This document shows positions 41,400 through 51,713 of a stretch of 64,000 nt of DNA, piece by piece; the stretch's first letter is position 1; every line of letters starts with the position of its first letter. The notes under the pieces are model-generated. The model saw only the letters and a list, made by a program, of their open reading frames with translations. It made no database searches and was not told the origin of the DNA. The stretch comes from Photobacterium profundum. Its GTDB lineage: Bacteria > Pseudomonadota > Gammaproteobacteria > Enterobacterales > Vibrionaceae. The translations under genes and the position numbers were made by a program. The stretch lies in contig NZ_PYOD01000001.1 of the NCBI RefSeq assembly GCF_003026285.1, forward strand, positions 1,036,657 to 1,100,656. Reading direction: 5' to 3'.

Positions 41400-43643
41400 T
41401 TACAATGAACTGTACTTTTCGCGTAAACGCTGGCGAACCAATTCACCGATAGTATTAAAAATAAAGGTGAATATAAACAACACAAATGCGGCAAGAAATA
41501 AGACACGATAATGTGAACTACCGACTTCAGATTCTGGCATTTCAATTGCGATCGTTGCCGCTAATGTACGCATCCCTTGCAGAATATTCCAATCCATAAT
41601 CGGGGTGTTCCCCGTAGCCATCAGCACAATCATTGTTTCACCTACAGCTCGCCCTAGCCCCATCATTACCGCAGAAAAAATACCCGGACTTGCCGTTAAC
41701 AGAACCACTTTCGTCAGAGTTTGCCAATGCGTTGCACCCAATGCTAATGAACCACTGGTTAAATGACCCGGCACTGAAAAAATGGCATCTTCTGCAATAG
41801 AGAAGATGGTAGGTATAACCGCGAACCCCATCGCAATACCAACGACGAGGGCGTTGCGCTGATCGTAGCCAATACCTAATTCATTGGTAAGAAAGCCGCG
41901 CACATCACCGTCAAATAACCATTGATCGATATACGGACTCGCCGCTATACACCCGTAACCTAATAGCACAATCACAGGCATCAGAATCGCAATGTGAAAA
42001 CCATTAGGAATACGGTGTCGCCATTTACCTGGTAATACTGCCCATCCCCAGCCAACCAATAAAATAGTTACAGGGAATAGAATCAAGCTCATCACAATAC
42101 CTGACAGGTACATTTCTACAATCGGGGCTAGCCACAATCCTGCTAAGAAGCCGAGAATAACCGTTGGTAGCGCTTCCATTATTTCTACGGTTGGCTTTAC
42201 CACATTACGCATTCTAGATGACATAAAGTATGCAGTATAAATCGCGCCAGCCAATGCTAGCGGTATGGCAAAAAACATGGCATACAATGCAGCTTTTAGC
42301 GTACCAAACACGATAGGCACCAAGCTCAACTTAGGTTCAAATTCATCACTTGCCGATGTTGATTGCCATACGTAATCAGGTTCTTGATAGCCTTCGTACC
42401 ATACTTGTTGCCACAAAGAAGCAAAGCCAATCTCAGGATGAGCGTTTTTAACGGTATAGGTTTGCCATTGATCCCCTGAAATGGCTAACAAGCGATCAGC
42501 ACGAGGAGAAATAACCAGTTTATCTGGTGCTTGCTCAAATAAGTGTTCTTTGTATAACACGTTACGATCTGATGTGTAGTATGCCGACAACACGCCATCT
42601 TGCTGTACAGCAAAAAAACCTTTGCGATAATATTCAGAAACCAACTCTTTTATAGGGCTAATTGAAAATTCAAAATTACGGGCCTTCACTAACGATCGCT
42701 TACCCTCACGCACAACTTCAAACCATTGCGAGACAGAATGATCAGAGGTGGTAAGCAGCAATGAATTTGCACCTGACAGCAACTCTATCTTTTCAATGTT
42801 GCCATTTTTATCACTCACATTCACGACATCACGTACTTTGGCACCAGATTGGTTTACCTGTACGACGTAAATATAATTACCACTGCGTAAATAGACGGTG
42901 CGCCCATCTGGGGTAACAATAATCTCATTAATGTTTTGTGGCACGTCTGTAATTTCGAATGAATGCGATTGCCAGATAGAGGTCGCATTTAATGAGCCGC
43001 TATTTAATGCATCGTCTTGACCTTTAAATGTCATGGCAACAATGCGGTTATCGGCCGTTTTACCCACAATAATTGCGTCACTATCTCGAGATGATATAGC
43101 AAGTTCCACAATGGCTTGTCCTTGCGGATCAAGTAAGAAACGTGATTGCCCCAAAGGGTAAGAAACACTGGCTGTGCTTATACGTTTATTATCAGGAAAG
43201 CTAACCTGAAAAAGAGGTTTTACAACGTTAACGTAACCATCGCTTTGCCCATAAGCAAAAATCGCATCGCGGGGTAAACTTTGTGCAAAGCTAACAGGAT
43301 TATTGGCAATAGAATGCTGGCTAATTATAGGGGCGAGTGAGTCTTCAGGTTTCAAGCTGACAAAAGCCAGTTCGCCTTGTTTGGAAAAGCGAAAAGCGAG
43401 ATCGTTATTTTCTTCAATACCAACGGCTACAACTGTATCAGGAAAAGAGGCAATAGTGACATTACGCGGCTTTACGGTGACTGACGAGAAGATCGGCAGC
43501 GTGACATAAAGCAAATAAAAGAAGATCAAAACCAAAGTAATAAGTACAGAAATGCCACCAGCTGTTACACCAAACCGCACCAATCGGTCTCTTAAACGTC
43601 GACCACGGTTTTCCCCCAACAAAAATGCGCTGGCACTCGCCAT
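41400..43643 (-). CDS. pstC: PstC, phosphate ABC transporter permease with very large periplasmic domain
   Basis: The 747-residue protein has helix 1 at about residues 28-50, then about 400 periplasmic residues with repeated short strands (for example IIVTPDGRTVYLRSGNYIYVV) that look like beta-propeller blades. The permease core starts near residue 450, with the EAA motif LALGATHWQTLTKVVLLTASPGI. E. coli PstC has 319 residues. A Pho box lies 46-63 bases upstream of the ATG. It is the first gene of pstCAB-phoU. Confidence 0.93.
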   Translation of the reverse strand: MASASAFLLGENRGRRLRDRLVRFGVTAGGISVLITLVLIFFYLLYVTLPIFSSVTVKPRNVTIASFPDTVVAVGIEENNDLAFRFSKQGELAFVSLKPEDSLAPIISQHSIANNPVSFAQSLPRDAIFAYGQSDGYVNVVKPLFQVSFPDNKRISTASVSYPLGQSRFLLDPQGQAIVELAISSRDSDAIIVGKTADNRIVAMTFKGQDDALNSGSLNATSIWQSHSFEITDVPQNINEIIVTPDGRTVYLRSGNYIYVVQVNQSGAKVRDVVNVSDKNGNIEKIELLSGANSLLLTTSDHSVSQWFEVVREGKRSLVKARNFEFSISPIKELVSEYYRKGFFAVQQDGVLSAYYTSDRNVLYKEHLFEQAPDKLVISPRADRLLAISGDQWQTYTVKNAHPEIGFASLWQQVWYEGYQEPDYVWQSTSASDEFEPKLSLVPIVFGTLKAALYAMFFAIPLALAGAIYTAYFMSSRMRNVVKPTVEIMEALPTVILGFLAGLWLAPIVEMYLSGIVMSLILFPVTILLVGWGWAVLPGKWRHRIPNGFHIAILMPVIVLLGYGCIAASPYIDQWLFDGDVRGFLTNELGIGYDQRNALVVGIAMGFAVIPTIFSIAEDAIFSVPGHLTSGSLALGATHWQTLTKVVLLTASPGIFSAVMMGLGRAVGETMIVLMATGNTPIMDWNILQGMRTLAATIAIEMPESEVGSSHYRVLFLAAFVLFIFTFIFNTIGELVRQRLREKYSSL

Positions 43644-43689
43644 TATTACCTCTAGCTTTTTATACGTTTACTAATAATATGTCTTTTAG

Positions 43690-43707
43690 ATGACAATTTT
43701 GTGACAA
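43690..43707 (-). promoter_or_regulatory. Pho box upstream of pstC
   Basis: On the minus strand TTGTCAC AAAA TTGTCAT, two seven-base half-sites with an A4 spacer, fitting the PhoB consensus (CTGTCAT, four A/T, CTGTCAT). It indicates PhoB activation of pstCAB-phoU in phosphate limitation. Confidence 0.88.
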
Positions 43708-43877
43708 ACGGATCCATAAAGATCATTGTAACCTCTTTCTTGAAGTCCCTACTGATTAAAATGACATAAAGTTGCAATAAAATGTCAGTAGTCTTAATCA
43801 TTTATGATCCTATTCTTATTTCAACTCATGGAGCTTGTTTGAATGTGGACAGAATCACTCTGTGCTTCAATAATTAA

Positions 43878-43948
43878 TATACCCAAGCTACCTCAATATG
43901 CAGGATTCAGAGTGATCTCAGTGAACACCTTGAGGTAACTTGGGTATA
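43878..43948. repeat. Long palindromic element between pstC and gcvR
   Basis: ATACCCAAGCTACCTCAA and TTGAGGTAACTTGGGTAT are inverted copies with one mismatch, 18 bases long, around about 35 bases that include AGAGTGATCTCAGTGAACACC. The size and shape suggest a mobile or repeated intergenic palindrome of the kind scattered in Vibrionaceae genomes. The repeat status is not testable within one window; no second copy was found here. Confidence 0.75.
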
Positions 43949-44014
43949 GTACTAATGTAAAAGTCTCACTCTACTTTTACTTGTTACTCACTATCGCGAA
44001 AAAGGAAATTCGTT

Positions 44015-44527
44015 ATGAAACATCTCATCATTACCATTATCGGTAAAGATCGCTCTGGACTTGTAGAGCTACTATCTGACACGGTTTTCCAAAATAACGG
44101 AAATTGGTTAAGTAGTAGCCTGAGTAAACTGGCTGGTCAGTTTGCAGGTATTCTGCAAGTTGAAGTTGCTCCTGAAGACATGCCGCAACTGAATGCAGCT
44201 TTAGATAAAATAGATGAATTACAAATCCACATCGTGGAAGAAGCAAAAAAATCAGCGCCGGTGCCAGAGTTGCATCAACTAACCGTAACCGGTAATGATC
44301 GTCCAGGCATCGTAAAAGAAGTCACGACGCTTTTGAGTCAACTGAACATCAATATCAACAAATTGAAAACAGAAACTCAAAGCGCACCTAACTGGGGATA
44401 CCCCATTTTCATCGCTACTTTTCAATTAGAAACCCCAGCCAATATTGATCTGGATATTATTCAAGATGAACTCGAAAAGTTAGCCGATGATTTGACTGTA
44501 GATATCGAAGATTGCGTACCTGCATAA
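44015..44527 (+). CDS. gcvR: GcvR-family protein with two ACT domains
   Basis: The 170-residue protein has ACT domains at about residues 1-75 (LIITIIGKDRSGLVELL) and about residues 86-165 (LTVTGNDRPGIVKEVTTLL). It matches the glycine cleavage repressor family, whose E. coli member antagonises GcvA. In vibrios a gcvR-like gene beside ppk is usual. No gcv genes lie nearby. The exact regulatory partner here is inferred. It is followed by a terminator, so it is separate from ppk. Confidence 0.85.
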   Translation: MKHLIITIIGKDRSGLVELLSDTVFQNNGNWLSSSLSKLAGQFAGILQVEVAPEDMPQLNAALDKIDELQIHIVEEAKKSAPVPELHQLTVTGNDRPGIVKEVTTLLSQLNININKLKTETQSAPNWGYPIFIATFQLETPANIDLDIIQDELEKLADDLTVDIEDCVPA

Positions 44528-44545
44528 ATTGTACGTACTTCAATA

Positions 44546-44574
44546 TAGGGAGTGAAGAGTCATTCCCTACTTTT
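44546..44574 (+). terminator. Terminator of gcvR
   Basis: TAGGGAGTGA and TCATTCCCTA pair over ten bases (one G-U) with an AGAG loop, followed by CTTTTA. It starts 19 bases past the gcvR stop. Confidence 0.8.
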
Positions 44575-44656
44575 ATCAGACCACATCGCTAAGTCTACAT
44601 ACCTCCAGTAAACATCGGTTCACGACAGATCTATAAAATCATACAACAGGAAAACA

Positions 44657-46759
44657 ATGAGCACGGAATCTCTCTATATTGAAAAAGAGCTTAGCTGGTT
44701 ATCATTCAATGAACGAGTACTGCAAGAAGCGGCCGATAAATCGGTTCCTCTAATTGAACGGGTTCGATTTTTGGGTATTTTTTCTAGCAATACCGATGAG
44801 TTTTATAAAGTCAGATTTGCCGATATTAAACGTCGAATTCTGATCAATCAGGTACAAGGTGGCGATGATGGTGCTAAGCACCTTTTGAGTAAAATTCAAA
44901 GTCGGGTGTTAAAAATGAATCAAGACTTTGATACTTTATACAATGAGATATTACTTGAAATGGCACGTCGCCATATTTTTCTCGTAAACGATCTTCAATT
45001 AGACGAGCATCAACAAAATTGGCTGCGTCGATATTTCCGTGATTCCATTTTGCCTCACATTACGCCGATTCTGCTTACTGACGATATTGATCTACTGCAA
45101 TTTCTAAAAGACGAATACTCATACCTTGCCATTGAAATGCAGCAAGGTGAAAAAAAGTGTCATGCGCTTATTGAGATCCCAACCGATCAACTCCCTCGTT
45201 TCATCGAATTGCCGGAACCTAAAGGTAAACGAAAAAAAACTCTCATTTTGCTCGATAACATTATCCGCTTTTGCTTAGATGATATTTTCAATGGTTTCTT
45301 TGAGTACGATAGCCTAACTGCATACTCAATGAAAATGACCCGAGACGCAGAATACGATCTTAGCCAAGAGGTAGAACATGGCTTACTGGAGCAAATGTCT
45401 GAAGGGCTAAATCAACGCATAACAGCAATGCCAGTACGCTTTGTTTACCAGCGTGATATGCCAGGTAATATGATCGATGTACTGTGTGGGTTACTCAAAG
45501 TTTCCCGTTACGACAGTATTATCCCCGGAGGTCGTTACCATAACTTCAAAGATTTTATCGGCTTTCCTAATGTCGGGCGTAAATACCTCGAAAATACCTC
45601 ATTACCGCCGATTCAAAGCTATCATTTCACTCGTGCTCGTAATGCATTTGATGCAATTAAAACACAAGATATTTTGCTGTATTACCCCTATCACACCTTT
45701 AGCCATGTAACGGAATTTATTCGCCAAGCGTCATACGACCCCAAAGTACGTTCAATAAAAATTAATATCTACCGAGTAGCCAAACACTCTCGGGTAATTG
45801 ATTCAATGATCGACGCAGCCAATAATGGCAAACGCGTCACCGTGGTTGTTGAACTACAAGCGCGTTTTGATGAAGAAGCTAACATTGAATGGGCAAAACA
45901 ATTAACAGAAGCCGGAGTACATGTTGTTTTCGGTGTACCAGGTTTAAAAATTCACTCTAAATTATGCCTTATCACCCGACAAGAAGACGATAAACTGATT
46001 CGCTATGCGCACATTGGCACAGGGAATTTTAACGAGAAAACAGCACGTATTTATACAGATTTCTCCTTACTGACCTGTAACACTGAAATTGCAGACGAAG
46101 TAAGGCAAGTCTTTAGTTACATCCAAAATCCCTATCGCCCAGTTGAATTTACCCACCTAATTGTTTCCCCCCGTAACTCACGAAATCGACTCTACGATTT
46201 AATTGATCGTGAAATTGCACATGCTAAGCAAAACTTACCATCAGGTATTACACTTAAAGTTAACAATCTTGTCGATAAGGGCTTGATTAACATGCTGTAT
46301 CAGGCAAGTAATAACGGCGTCAATATCAAGCTTATTGTTCGAGGGATGTGTGCGCTTATTCCAGGGTTAAAAGGGATCAGTGAAAACATTACCGCAATCA
46401 GTATTATTGACCGTTTTCTTGAGCACCCAAGGGTAGCAGTATTCAATAATAATAATGACCCAGATGTCATGATCTCTTCTGCCGACTGGATGACACGTAA
46501 CATCGACCACCGCATTGAAGTGGGTTGCCTGATTAATGATCCAGCATTAAAGAAAAAAATCATCGACATCTTAAACATTCAGCTTACAGATACAGTAAAG
46601 GCACGCATTCTCGATAAAGATATGAGCAATCAATATGTGCCACGTGGCAATCGTCGTAAAATTCGTTCACAAATCGCCATTTACGATTACCTAAAACACA
46701 GTGAAAAGCAGCTGAAGAAACGAGCAGAGAAGGCGATAATAAAAAATGACACTTATTAA
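44657..46759 (+). CDS. ppk: Polyphosphate kinase (PPK1)
   Basis: The 700-residue enzyme makes polyphosphate from ATP. It has the N-terminal domain ([15 protein letters not shown]), the head domain and two PLD-like catalytic domains. The phospho-accepting His is H452 in [21 protein letters not shown] (residues 449-468); a second catalytic His sits in [13 protein letters not shown]. coli PPK has 688 residues. Its end overlaps ppx by 14 bases, so the two are coupled. No Pho box was found directly upstream. Confidence 0.97.
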   Translation: MSTESLYIEKELSWLSFNERVLQEAADKSVPLIERVRFLGIFSSNTDEFYKVRFADIKRRILINQVQGGDDGAKHLLSKIQSRVLKMNQDFDTLYNEILLEMARRHIFLVNDLQLDEHQQNWLRRYFRDSILPHITPILLTDDIDLLQFLKDEYSYLAIEMQQGEKKCHALIEIPTDQLPRFIELPEPKGKRKKTLILLDNIIRFCLDDIFNGFFEYDSLTAYSMKMTRDAEYDLSQEVEHGLLEQMSEGLNQRITAMPVRFVYQRDMPGNMIDVLCGLLKVSRYDSIIPGGRYHNFKDFIGFPNVGRKYLENTSLPPIQSYHFTRARNAFDAIKTQDILLYYPYHTFSHVTEFIRQASYDPKVRSIKINIYRVAKHSRVIDSMIDAANNGKRVTVVVELQARFDEEANIEWAKQLTEAGVHVVFGVPGLKIHSKLCLITRQEDDKLIRYAHIGTGNFNEKTARIYTDFSLLTCNTEIADEVRQVFSYIQNPYRPVEFTHLIVSPRNSRNRLYDLIDREIAHAKQNLPSGITLKVNNLVDKGLINMLYQASNNGVNIKLIVRGMCALIPGLKGISENITAISIIDRFLEHPRVAVFNNNNDPDVMISSADWMTRNIDHRIEVGCLINDPALKKKIIDILNIQLTDTVKARILDKDMSNQYVPRGNRRKIRSQIAIYDYLKHSEKQLKKRAEKAIIKNDTY

Positions 46760-48257
46760 TAACGAACGTCCTCGTGAAATTGCAGCAATTGATATGGGCT
46801 CAAACAGCTTCCATATGGTTGTAGCCCGTGTTGTAGGGCAAAGCTTGCAAATTATCAGCCGCCACAAACAGCGGGTACATCTAGCTTCAGGGCTGGATTC
46901 ACAACAGAATTTAGATCAAGCTGCGATTCAACGTGGTTTAAATTGCTTAACGATGTTTGCAGAACGATTACAAGGTTTCGCACCCGAAAATGTACGTATC
47001 GCAGCCACCTATACCCTACGACAAGCTCGCAATGCCCACGTTTTTTTAAAGCGTGCAGAAAACATAATGCCCTATCCCATAGAGATCATTCCTGGCACAG
47101 AAGAAGCGCGTTTAATCTATTTAGGCGTCGCTCACACCCAACCCAATGCAGGTCGTAAATTGATTGTCGATATAGGCGGCGGCAGTACTGAGCTAGTGAT
47201 AGGTGAAGAATTCGATACACATGTGCTTTATAGCAAACATATGGGGTGTGTAAGCTATAACAAAAACCACTTTCAAAATGCTAAGTTAAATAGTAAAAAC
47301 TTCGCTGAAGCGCAACTTGCCGCACAACAAAAAATGGAAAGCATTACCAGTAAGTACCGTAAATTCGGTTGGGATAAAGCAGTCGGATCCTCTGGTACGA
47401 TAAAAGCCATTCGAGAGGTATTAATCGCTAACGGTTACTCAGATGGGGTAATTACCAGCAAACGCTTGAACCAACTTATCGAACAAGTATTGTCATTCAA
47501 AACAACTGAAGATCTTGTTCTACTCGGTTTAACCGATGACCGTAAACCCGTTTTTGCTGCTGGTCTTGCGATTTTAAGTGCGGTGTTTAGCGCTTTAAAT
47601 ATAGATGAAATGATTTACTCAGATGGCGCACTACGTGAAGGTTTATTGTATGAAATGGAAGATCGTTTCCGTCATAGCGATATTCGTACACGCACGGCAA
47701 ACGCCATGGCAAAGCAATATAATATCGATATTGACCAAGCAAACCGTGTGCAACATACCGCTGAATATTTTTATGACCAAATAGACACGCACCCTGGGTT
47801 AGCAAAATCAGAGCTCTCTATATTATTGAGTTGGGGCGCATTACTTCACGAAGTGGGATTAAGTATTAGCTATCCAGGGTTTCACCGTCATTCTGCTTAT
47901 TTACTTCGCCACAGTACGATGCCTGGCTTTAATCTAGAACAGCAAACAGTATTAGCCACCTTGGTACGCTTTCAACGCAAAGCATTAAAACTTGAAGAAA
48001 TGCCAGAGCTTAGCATCTACAAACGTAAGCATTTATACCCTTTAATTCGCACGCTACGGATTGCTACCGCTCTAAACGGGCAACGTATTGATGACCCCTT
48101 ACCAAACATCAAAATTAAAGCAGAGAAAGAACACTGGCAACTGATGTTACCCGTCGGTTGGCTAAGCAGTAATAAATTATTAGCGGCGGATTTAATCAAA
48201 GAACAAGAATATTGGCAAAAGGCTGGCTGGCAGTTATCTATTGCTGAAGAGCAATGA
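46746..48257 (+). CDS. ppx: Exopolyphosphatase (Ppx/GppA family)
   Basis: The 503-residue enzyme releases phosphate from polyphosphate ends. Motifs: [27 protein letters not shown], and [14 protein letters not shown] near residue 140, then GSSGTIKAI. The C-terminal HD-like domain (about residues 310-500) is that of full-length Ppx rather than GppA only; ppk overlap supports Ppx. E. coli PPX has 513 residues. It ends at a strong hairpin. Confidence 0.95.
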   Translation: MTLINNERPREIAAIDMGSNSFHMVVARVVGQSLQIISRHKQRVHLASGLDSQQNLDQAAIQRGLNCLTMFAERLQGFAPENVRIAATYTLRQARNAHVFLKRAENIMPYPIEIIPGTEEARLIYLGVAHTQPNAGRKLIVDIGGGSTELVIGEEFDTHVLYSKHMGCVSYNKNHFQNAKLNSKNFAEAQLAAQQKMESITSKYRKFGWDKAVGSSGTIKAIREVLIANGYSDGVITSKRLNQLIEQVLSFKTTEDLVLLGLTDDRKPVFAAGLAILSAVFSALNIDEMIYSDGALREGLLYEMEDRFRHSDIRTRTANAMAKQYNIDIDQANRVQHTAEYFYDQIDTHPGLAKSELSILLSWGALLHEVGLSISYPGFHRHSAYLLRHSTMPGFNLEQQTVLATLVRFQRKALKLEEMPELSIYKRKHLYPLIRTLRIATALNGQRIDDPLPNIKIKAEKEHWQLMLPVGWLSSNKLLAADLIKEQEYWQKAGWQLSIAEEQ

Positions 48258-48265
48258 GCATCAAC

Positions 48266-48298
48266 AATCGAGATAACTAAAACCTAGTTATCTCGATT
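48266..48298. terminator. Bidirectional terminator between ppx and pstS
   Basis: AATCGAGATAACTA and TAGTTATCTCGATT form a perfect 14-bp stem with an AAACC loop. The genes converge here, and T-rich sequence follows on the plus strand. Confidence 0.85.
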
Positions 48299-48341
48299 TA
48301 TTGCGTTTAATTTAGTTTAATAAACCCCAGCTCAATAGCTG

Positions 48342-49304
48342 TTAATTCAATAGTTTAAGCAAGGCTAAATCGGCTTCGACCACACTTTTGGGTAATGGAA
48401 TATACCCATCTTTTTCAACGACACTTTGCCCATTGTGCGATAAAACAAATTTAAAAAATTCCGTTAAAATTGGGTCTAATGGTTTATTCGGGTGCTTATT
48501 AACATATACGTAGAGGTAACGTGCTAGTGGGTAACTGCCATTTATTGAATTCTCAATCGTTGCATCCACATAGTTATCTCCCTCTTTCGCCACTGGAATC
48601 GCACGAATACCCGTCGTTTTATAACCAATACCCGAATAACCAATCGCGTTCAATGATGTTGATACCGACTGTACAACGGATGCAGAGCCTGGCTGCTCAT
48701 TAACATTATTAAGAAAGTCACCTTTGCACAGCGCCCGTTGCTTAAAATAGCCATACGTACCTGATACCGAATTTCGCCCAAAGCGTTGAATATCTCGGTC
48801 AGCCCAACGCCCTGTTAACCCTAACTGCCCCCAACGTGTAATCGGCTGCGTTGCACCACAACGATACGTTCGAGAATATACAGCATCAAGCTGCTCAAAA
48901 TTAATGCCCTTTAACGGGTTATCTTCATGAACGAACACTGCTAAAGCATCAATGGCAACACGAATAGCTGTCGGTTTATAACCGTATTCATGCTCAAAAG
49001 CTTCAATTTCTTTGGTCTTCATTTTACGGCTCATAGGACCTAGTTGAGCCGTCGCTTCTGTTAATGCAGTTGGGGCTGTAGACGAACCCGCGGTTTGAAT
49101 TTGAATATTTACATTCGGGTATTTACGTTTAAATTCTTCGCCCCAATAGGTCATCAGGTTGGCGAGCGTATCTGAACCCACAGACGATAAATTACCAGAG
49201 ACACCACTGATCTTCTGGTATTTAGCTAAATCGGCATCTAATGCCCAAGCGTTGTGCATACTGAATGCAAGTATCATGGGAAGAATACGGCGTATTACAC
49301 TCAT
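48342..49304 (-). CDS. pstS: PstS, periplasmic phosphate-binding protein
   Basis: The 320-residue protein has a signal peptide (residues 1-21, ending NAWA) and PstS-type motifs: [42 protein letters not shown] and [16 protein letters not shown]. It delivers phosphate to PstCA. It lies downstream of phoR with a hairpin between, and is far from pstCAB in this genome block. No Pho box is visible in the 93-base gap, so expression may come from the phoB promoter. Confidence 0.93.
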   Translation of the reverse strand: MSVIRRILPMILAFSMHNAWALDADLAKYQKISGVSGNLSSVGSDTLANLMTYWGEEFKRKYPNVNIQIQTAGSSTAPTALTEATAQLGPMSRKMKTKEIEAFEHEYGYKPTAIRVAIDALAVFVHEDNPLKGINFEQLDAVYSRTYRCGATQPITRWGQLGLTGRWADRDIQRFGRNSVSGTYGYFKQRALCKGDFLNNVNEQPGSASVVQSVSTSLNAIGYSGIGYKTTGIRAIPVAKEGDNYVDATIENSINGSYPLARYLYVYVNKHPNKPLDPILTEFFKFVLSHNGQSVVEKDGYIPLPKSVVEADLALLKLLN

Positions 49305-49336
49305 ATTAGGTGATTGTCCTTATACATTCAGCCAAA

Positions 49337-49370
49337 AATAAAACGGCAAAAGCGACCGTCTATGGTCGCT
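49337..49370 (-). terminator. Hairpin between phoR and pstS
   Basis: On the minus strand AGCGACC, loop ATAGAC, GGTCGCT, then TTTGCCGTTTT. The interrupted T-run suggests partial termination, which would set pstS level relative to phoBR, or mRNA end protection. Confidence 0.65.
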
Positions 49371-49397
49371 ATTGATTAAGCTTTGTTAGCGTCGCGA

Positions 49398-50702
49398 TTA
49401 TGCTGCTTGTGCCACTAACCGTTGAGGCAAGGTGAAAGAAAAGGTACTGCCTTTATCTAACTCACTTTCAATCTCAAGTTGTGAATCGTGGTGGCTCAGC
49501 GCATGCTTCACAATAGCTAGACCTAACCCACTACCACCAGTTTCACGTGAACGCGCTTTATCAACTCGATAAAAACGCTCAGTTAAGCGGTGAATATGTT
49601 GCGGTCCAATACCTTCACCACTATCAGTTACTTCTAACCTTGGGCCACCAGCTGAAAGGTACCATCGCACTGTAATATTGGCATCGCTAGGAGTGTGTTT
49701 AACGGCATTATATACCAAGTTAGACACGGCACTGCGTAACTGATCTTCATCACCAAAGACATTTAATGATGCGTCAACATCAAACGTTAAGTGTTGATTT
49801 TTATCACCACTTAACGAGATGGCCTCTTTCTCAAGAATGTCGAGCATGGCAGGTATATTAACGATTTCTTCCAACTCAATAGTCGGCGCCGCTTCAATCT
49901 TAGAGAGAGTTAACAACTGCTCGACTAAAGAGTTCATACGAACAAGTTGCTCGGTCATTACACCGTGTGCTTTACCCCACATTGGCCCCGCTAGCATCTC
50001 TGGGTCTTTCGACATTTCCAGGTAACCTTGCAGCACCGTCATAGGGGTGCGTAATTCATGGGATACATTAGCAAAGAAGTTACGACGCATACCTTCTAAC
50101 TGCTTCAATTGAGAAACATCACGCACAACCATCAGGTATTCACCTTCGGTATAACGCATGATACGCAGCTCTAATGTACGGTCATAATTTAGCGGTGAAG
50201 TGATTTCTAACGGATACTCAAATTCTTGCTTGGCTATATAGCGAACAAAATCAGGGCTACGTAATAGATTACTGATCGGCTGGCCAGCATCATCCGGCCA
50301 GCGTAAACCCAATAAATGCTGTGCCAGTTTATTACACCAAACAATATTGCCTTCGCTTCTAAAAACAACAACGGCATCTGGCAGGGATTCCGCACCATTT
50401 CGGAAGCGGCGAATTAATGTGGCAAGTTCTCGACGACGACGGCGATTACGCTGCTGCAAACGATACATGCCATTAAAAAGCGGTTCCCAGCTACCAGAAC
50501 CAGAAGGGGGAGTCAGGCTACGCTCTTTCCATAGCCAGTCAGACATCTTCAATTGATTATGAAAGTGCCAGATTAACTGAATCCAGGTTGCAACCAATAA
50601 GAACCACGGCAAATAGCCAAACACTAAACCGAGAATTACCCAAGGAAAGTAAAAAAATGCCAGTTCCCAAACCAGCTTTTTCCACGACAACCGCTCAACC
50701 AT
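49398..50702 (-). CDS. phoR: PhoR, phosphate-sensing histidine kinase
   Basis: The 434-residue inner-membrane kinase has an N-terminal hydrophobic hairpin (about residues 10-45), a PAS domain (about residues 98-190, [26 protein letters not shown]), the HisKA box [19 protein letters not shown] and an ATPase domain with [18 protein letters not shown] and [12 protein letters not shown]. It lacks a large periplasmic sensor, as in E. coli, where it senses through PstSCAB/PhoU. It lies 154 bases after phoB. Confidence 0.96.
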   Translation of the reverse strand: MVERLSWKKLVWELAFFYFPWVILGLVFGYLPWFLLVATWIQLIWHFHNQLKMSDWLWKERSLTPPSGSGSWEPLFNGMYRLQQRNRRRRRELATLIRRFRNGAESLPDAVVVFRSEGNIVWCNKLAQHLLGLRWPDDAGQPISNLLRSPDFVRYIAKQEFEYPLEITSPLNYDRTLELRIMRYTEGEYLMVVRDVSQLKQLEGMRRNFFANVSHELRTPMTVLQGYLEMSKDPEMLAGPMWGKAHGVMTEQLVRMNSLVEQLLTLSKIEAAPTIELEEIVNIPAMLDILEKEAISLSGDKNQHLTFDVDASLNVFGDEDQLRSAVSNLVYNAVKHTPSDANITVRWYLSAGGPRLEVTDSGEGIGPQHIHRLTERFYRVDKARSRETGGSGLGLAIVKHALSHHDSQLEIESELDKGSTFSFTLPQRLVAQAA

Positions 50703-50856
50703 TCAAACTCCATATCAATGAAGACTCGCTTTCGTCCCTTCATCGCTTTTCAATATACTTCTGTTCTCTCATTCACCGTGTGGCAACAGAGATCATACTT
50801 TACTGTTGATAGGCACTGTTTAAGCTAAACAGATCTTGCTCTAAACAATCATACCA

Positions 50857-51546
50857 TTACATACGTGTCGAGAATCGGTAACCCGCACCACGCACTGTTT
50901 GTACCATTTTATCGTGTCCGCCCGCTTCAAGCGCTTTACGTAAACGACGAATGTGTACATCAACCGTGCGGTCTTCAACATACACGTTAGTGCCCCACAC
51001 ATTGTTCAACAACTGCTCACGACTATATACACGCTCTTGGTGTGTCATAAAGAAATGCAGCATCTTAAACTCTGTTGGTCCCATATCTAATGGTTCATCA
51101 TTAGTTGTTACACGGTGCGACACAGGATCTAACTTTAAACCTTGTACATCAATAACATCATCCAATGACGTAGGTGATACACGACGCATTACTGCTTTAA
51201 GACGTGCCATTAGCTCTTTCGGTGAAAATGGTTTGGTGATGTAATCATCAGCACCCACTTCAAGGCCACGCACTTTATCTTCTTCTTCACCACGTGCAGT
51301 TAACATTACTACAGGGATCTGACGCGTTAGTTCATCACGCTTTAGGTGCTTAATCAGGTTAATGCCTGAGCCACCCGGTAACATCCAATCCATTAGAATC
51401 AATTCGGGATAAGGTTCACAAATTTTTTCTAATGCATCATCATAATCTTCGGCTTCAATTGGTTGATAGCCTTTTTGTTCTAGAACAAAACACAACATCT
51501 CGCGGATTGGTGCTTCGTCTTCTACAACAAGAATCCTTCTTACCAT
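50857..51546 (-). CDS. phoB: PhoB, phosphate response regulator
   Basis: The 229-residue regulator has a receiver domain with D53 ([11 protein letters not shown]) and K in [13 protein letters not shown], and an OmpR-type winged helix ([18 protein letters not shown]). Phosphorylated PhoB activates genes with Pho boxes; one lies 54-71 bases upstream of its own ATG, consistent with autoactivation, and another precedes pstC. Confidence 0.98.
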   Translation of the reverse strand: MVRRILVVEDEAPIREMLCFVLEQKGYQPIEAEDYDDALEKICEPYPELILMDWMLPGGSGINLIKHLKRDELTRQIPVVMLTARGEEEDKVRGLEVGADDYITKPFSPKELMARLKAVMRRVSPTSLDDVIDVQGLKLDPVSHRVTTNDEPLDMGPTEFKMLHFFMTHQERVYSREQLLNNVWGTNVYVEDRTVDVHIRRLRKALEAGGHDKMVQTVRGAGYRFSTRM

Positions 51547-51599
51547 AGTGATACTTACCTAGTAGTTGCTGTATTTGAGCGTCATTATGTGTGTTAAGT

Positions 51600-51617
51600 A
51601 TGACACTTTTGTGACTC
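51600..51617 (-). promoter_or_regulatory. Pho box upstream of phoB
   Basis: On the minus strand GAGTCAC AAAA GTGTCAT, two half-sites with an A4 spacer, matching the PhoB consensus. It supports autoregulation of phoBR and probably pstS. Confidence 0.85.
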
Positions 51618-51713
51618 TTGGCGATAAAAACGTAACCAAGTGTTTTTCCAAGTGCAATGCATCTAGTATCTTATTGTGTTAATGACACTTCATCTGTATT
51701 CAATTACTTATGT

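Larger units (their letters stand above)
43644..44014. other. Divergent control region pstC / gcvR
   Basis: A 371-base gap between divergent genes. It contains the pstC Pho box (43690-43707), further TGACAT/TGTCAG half-sites that do not make a good second box (43761-43789) and the palindromic element (43878-43948). No coding frame was seen. Confidence 0.65.

Noticed and set aside
43761..43789. Second Pho box in the pstC region
   Set aside because: TGACAT and TGTCAG half-sites occur, but spacing and orientation do not fit two 7-base direct repeats with a 4-base spacer.
44575..44656. Pho box before ppk
   Set aside because: No pair of TGTCA-like half-sites with an 11-base period is present between gcvR and ppk.
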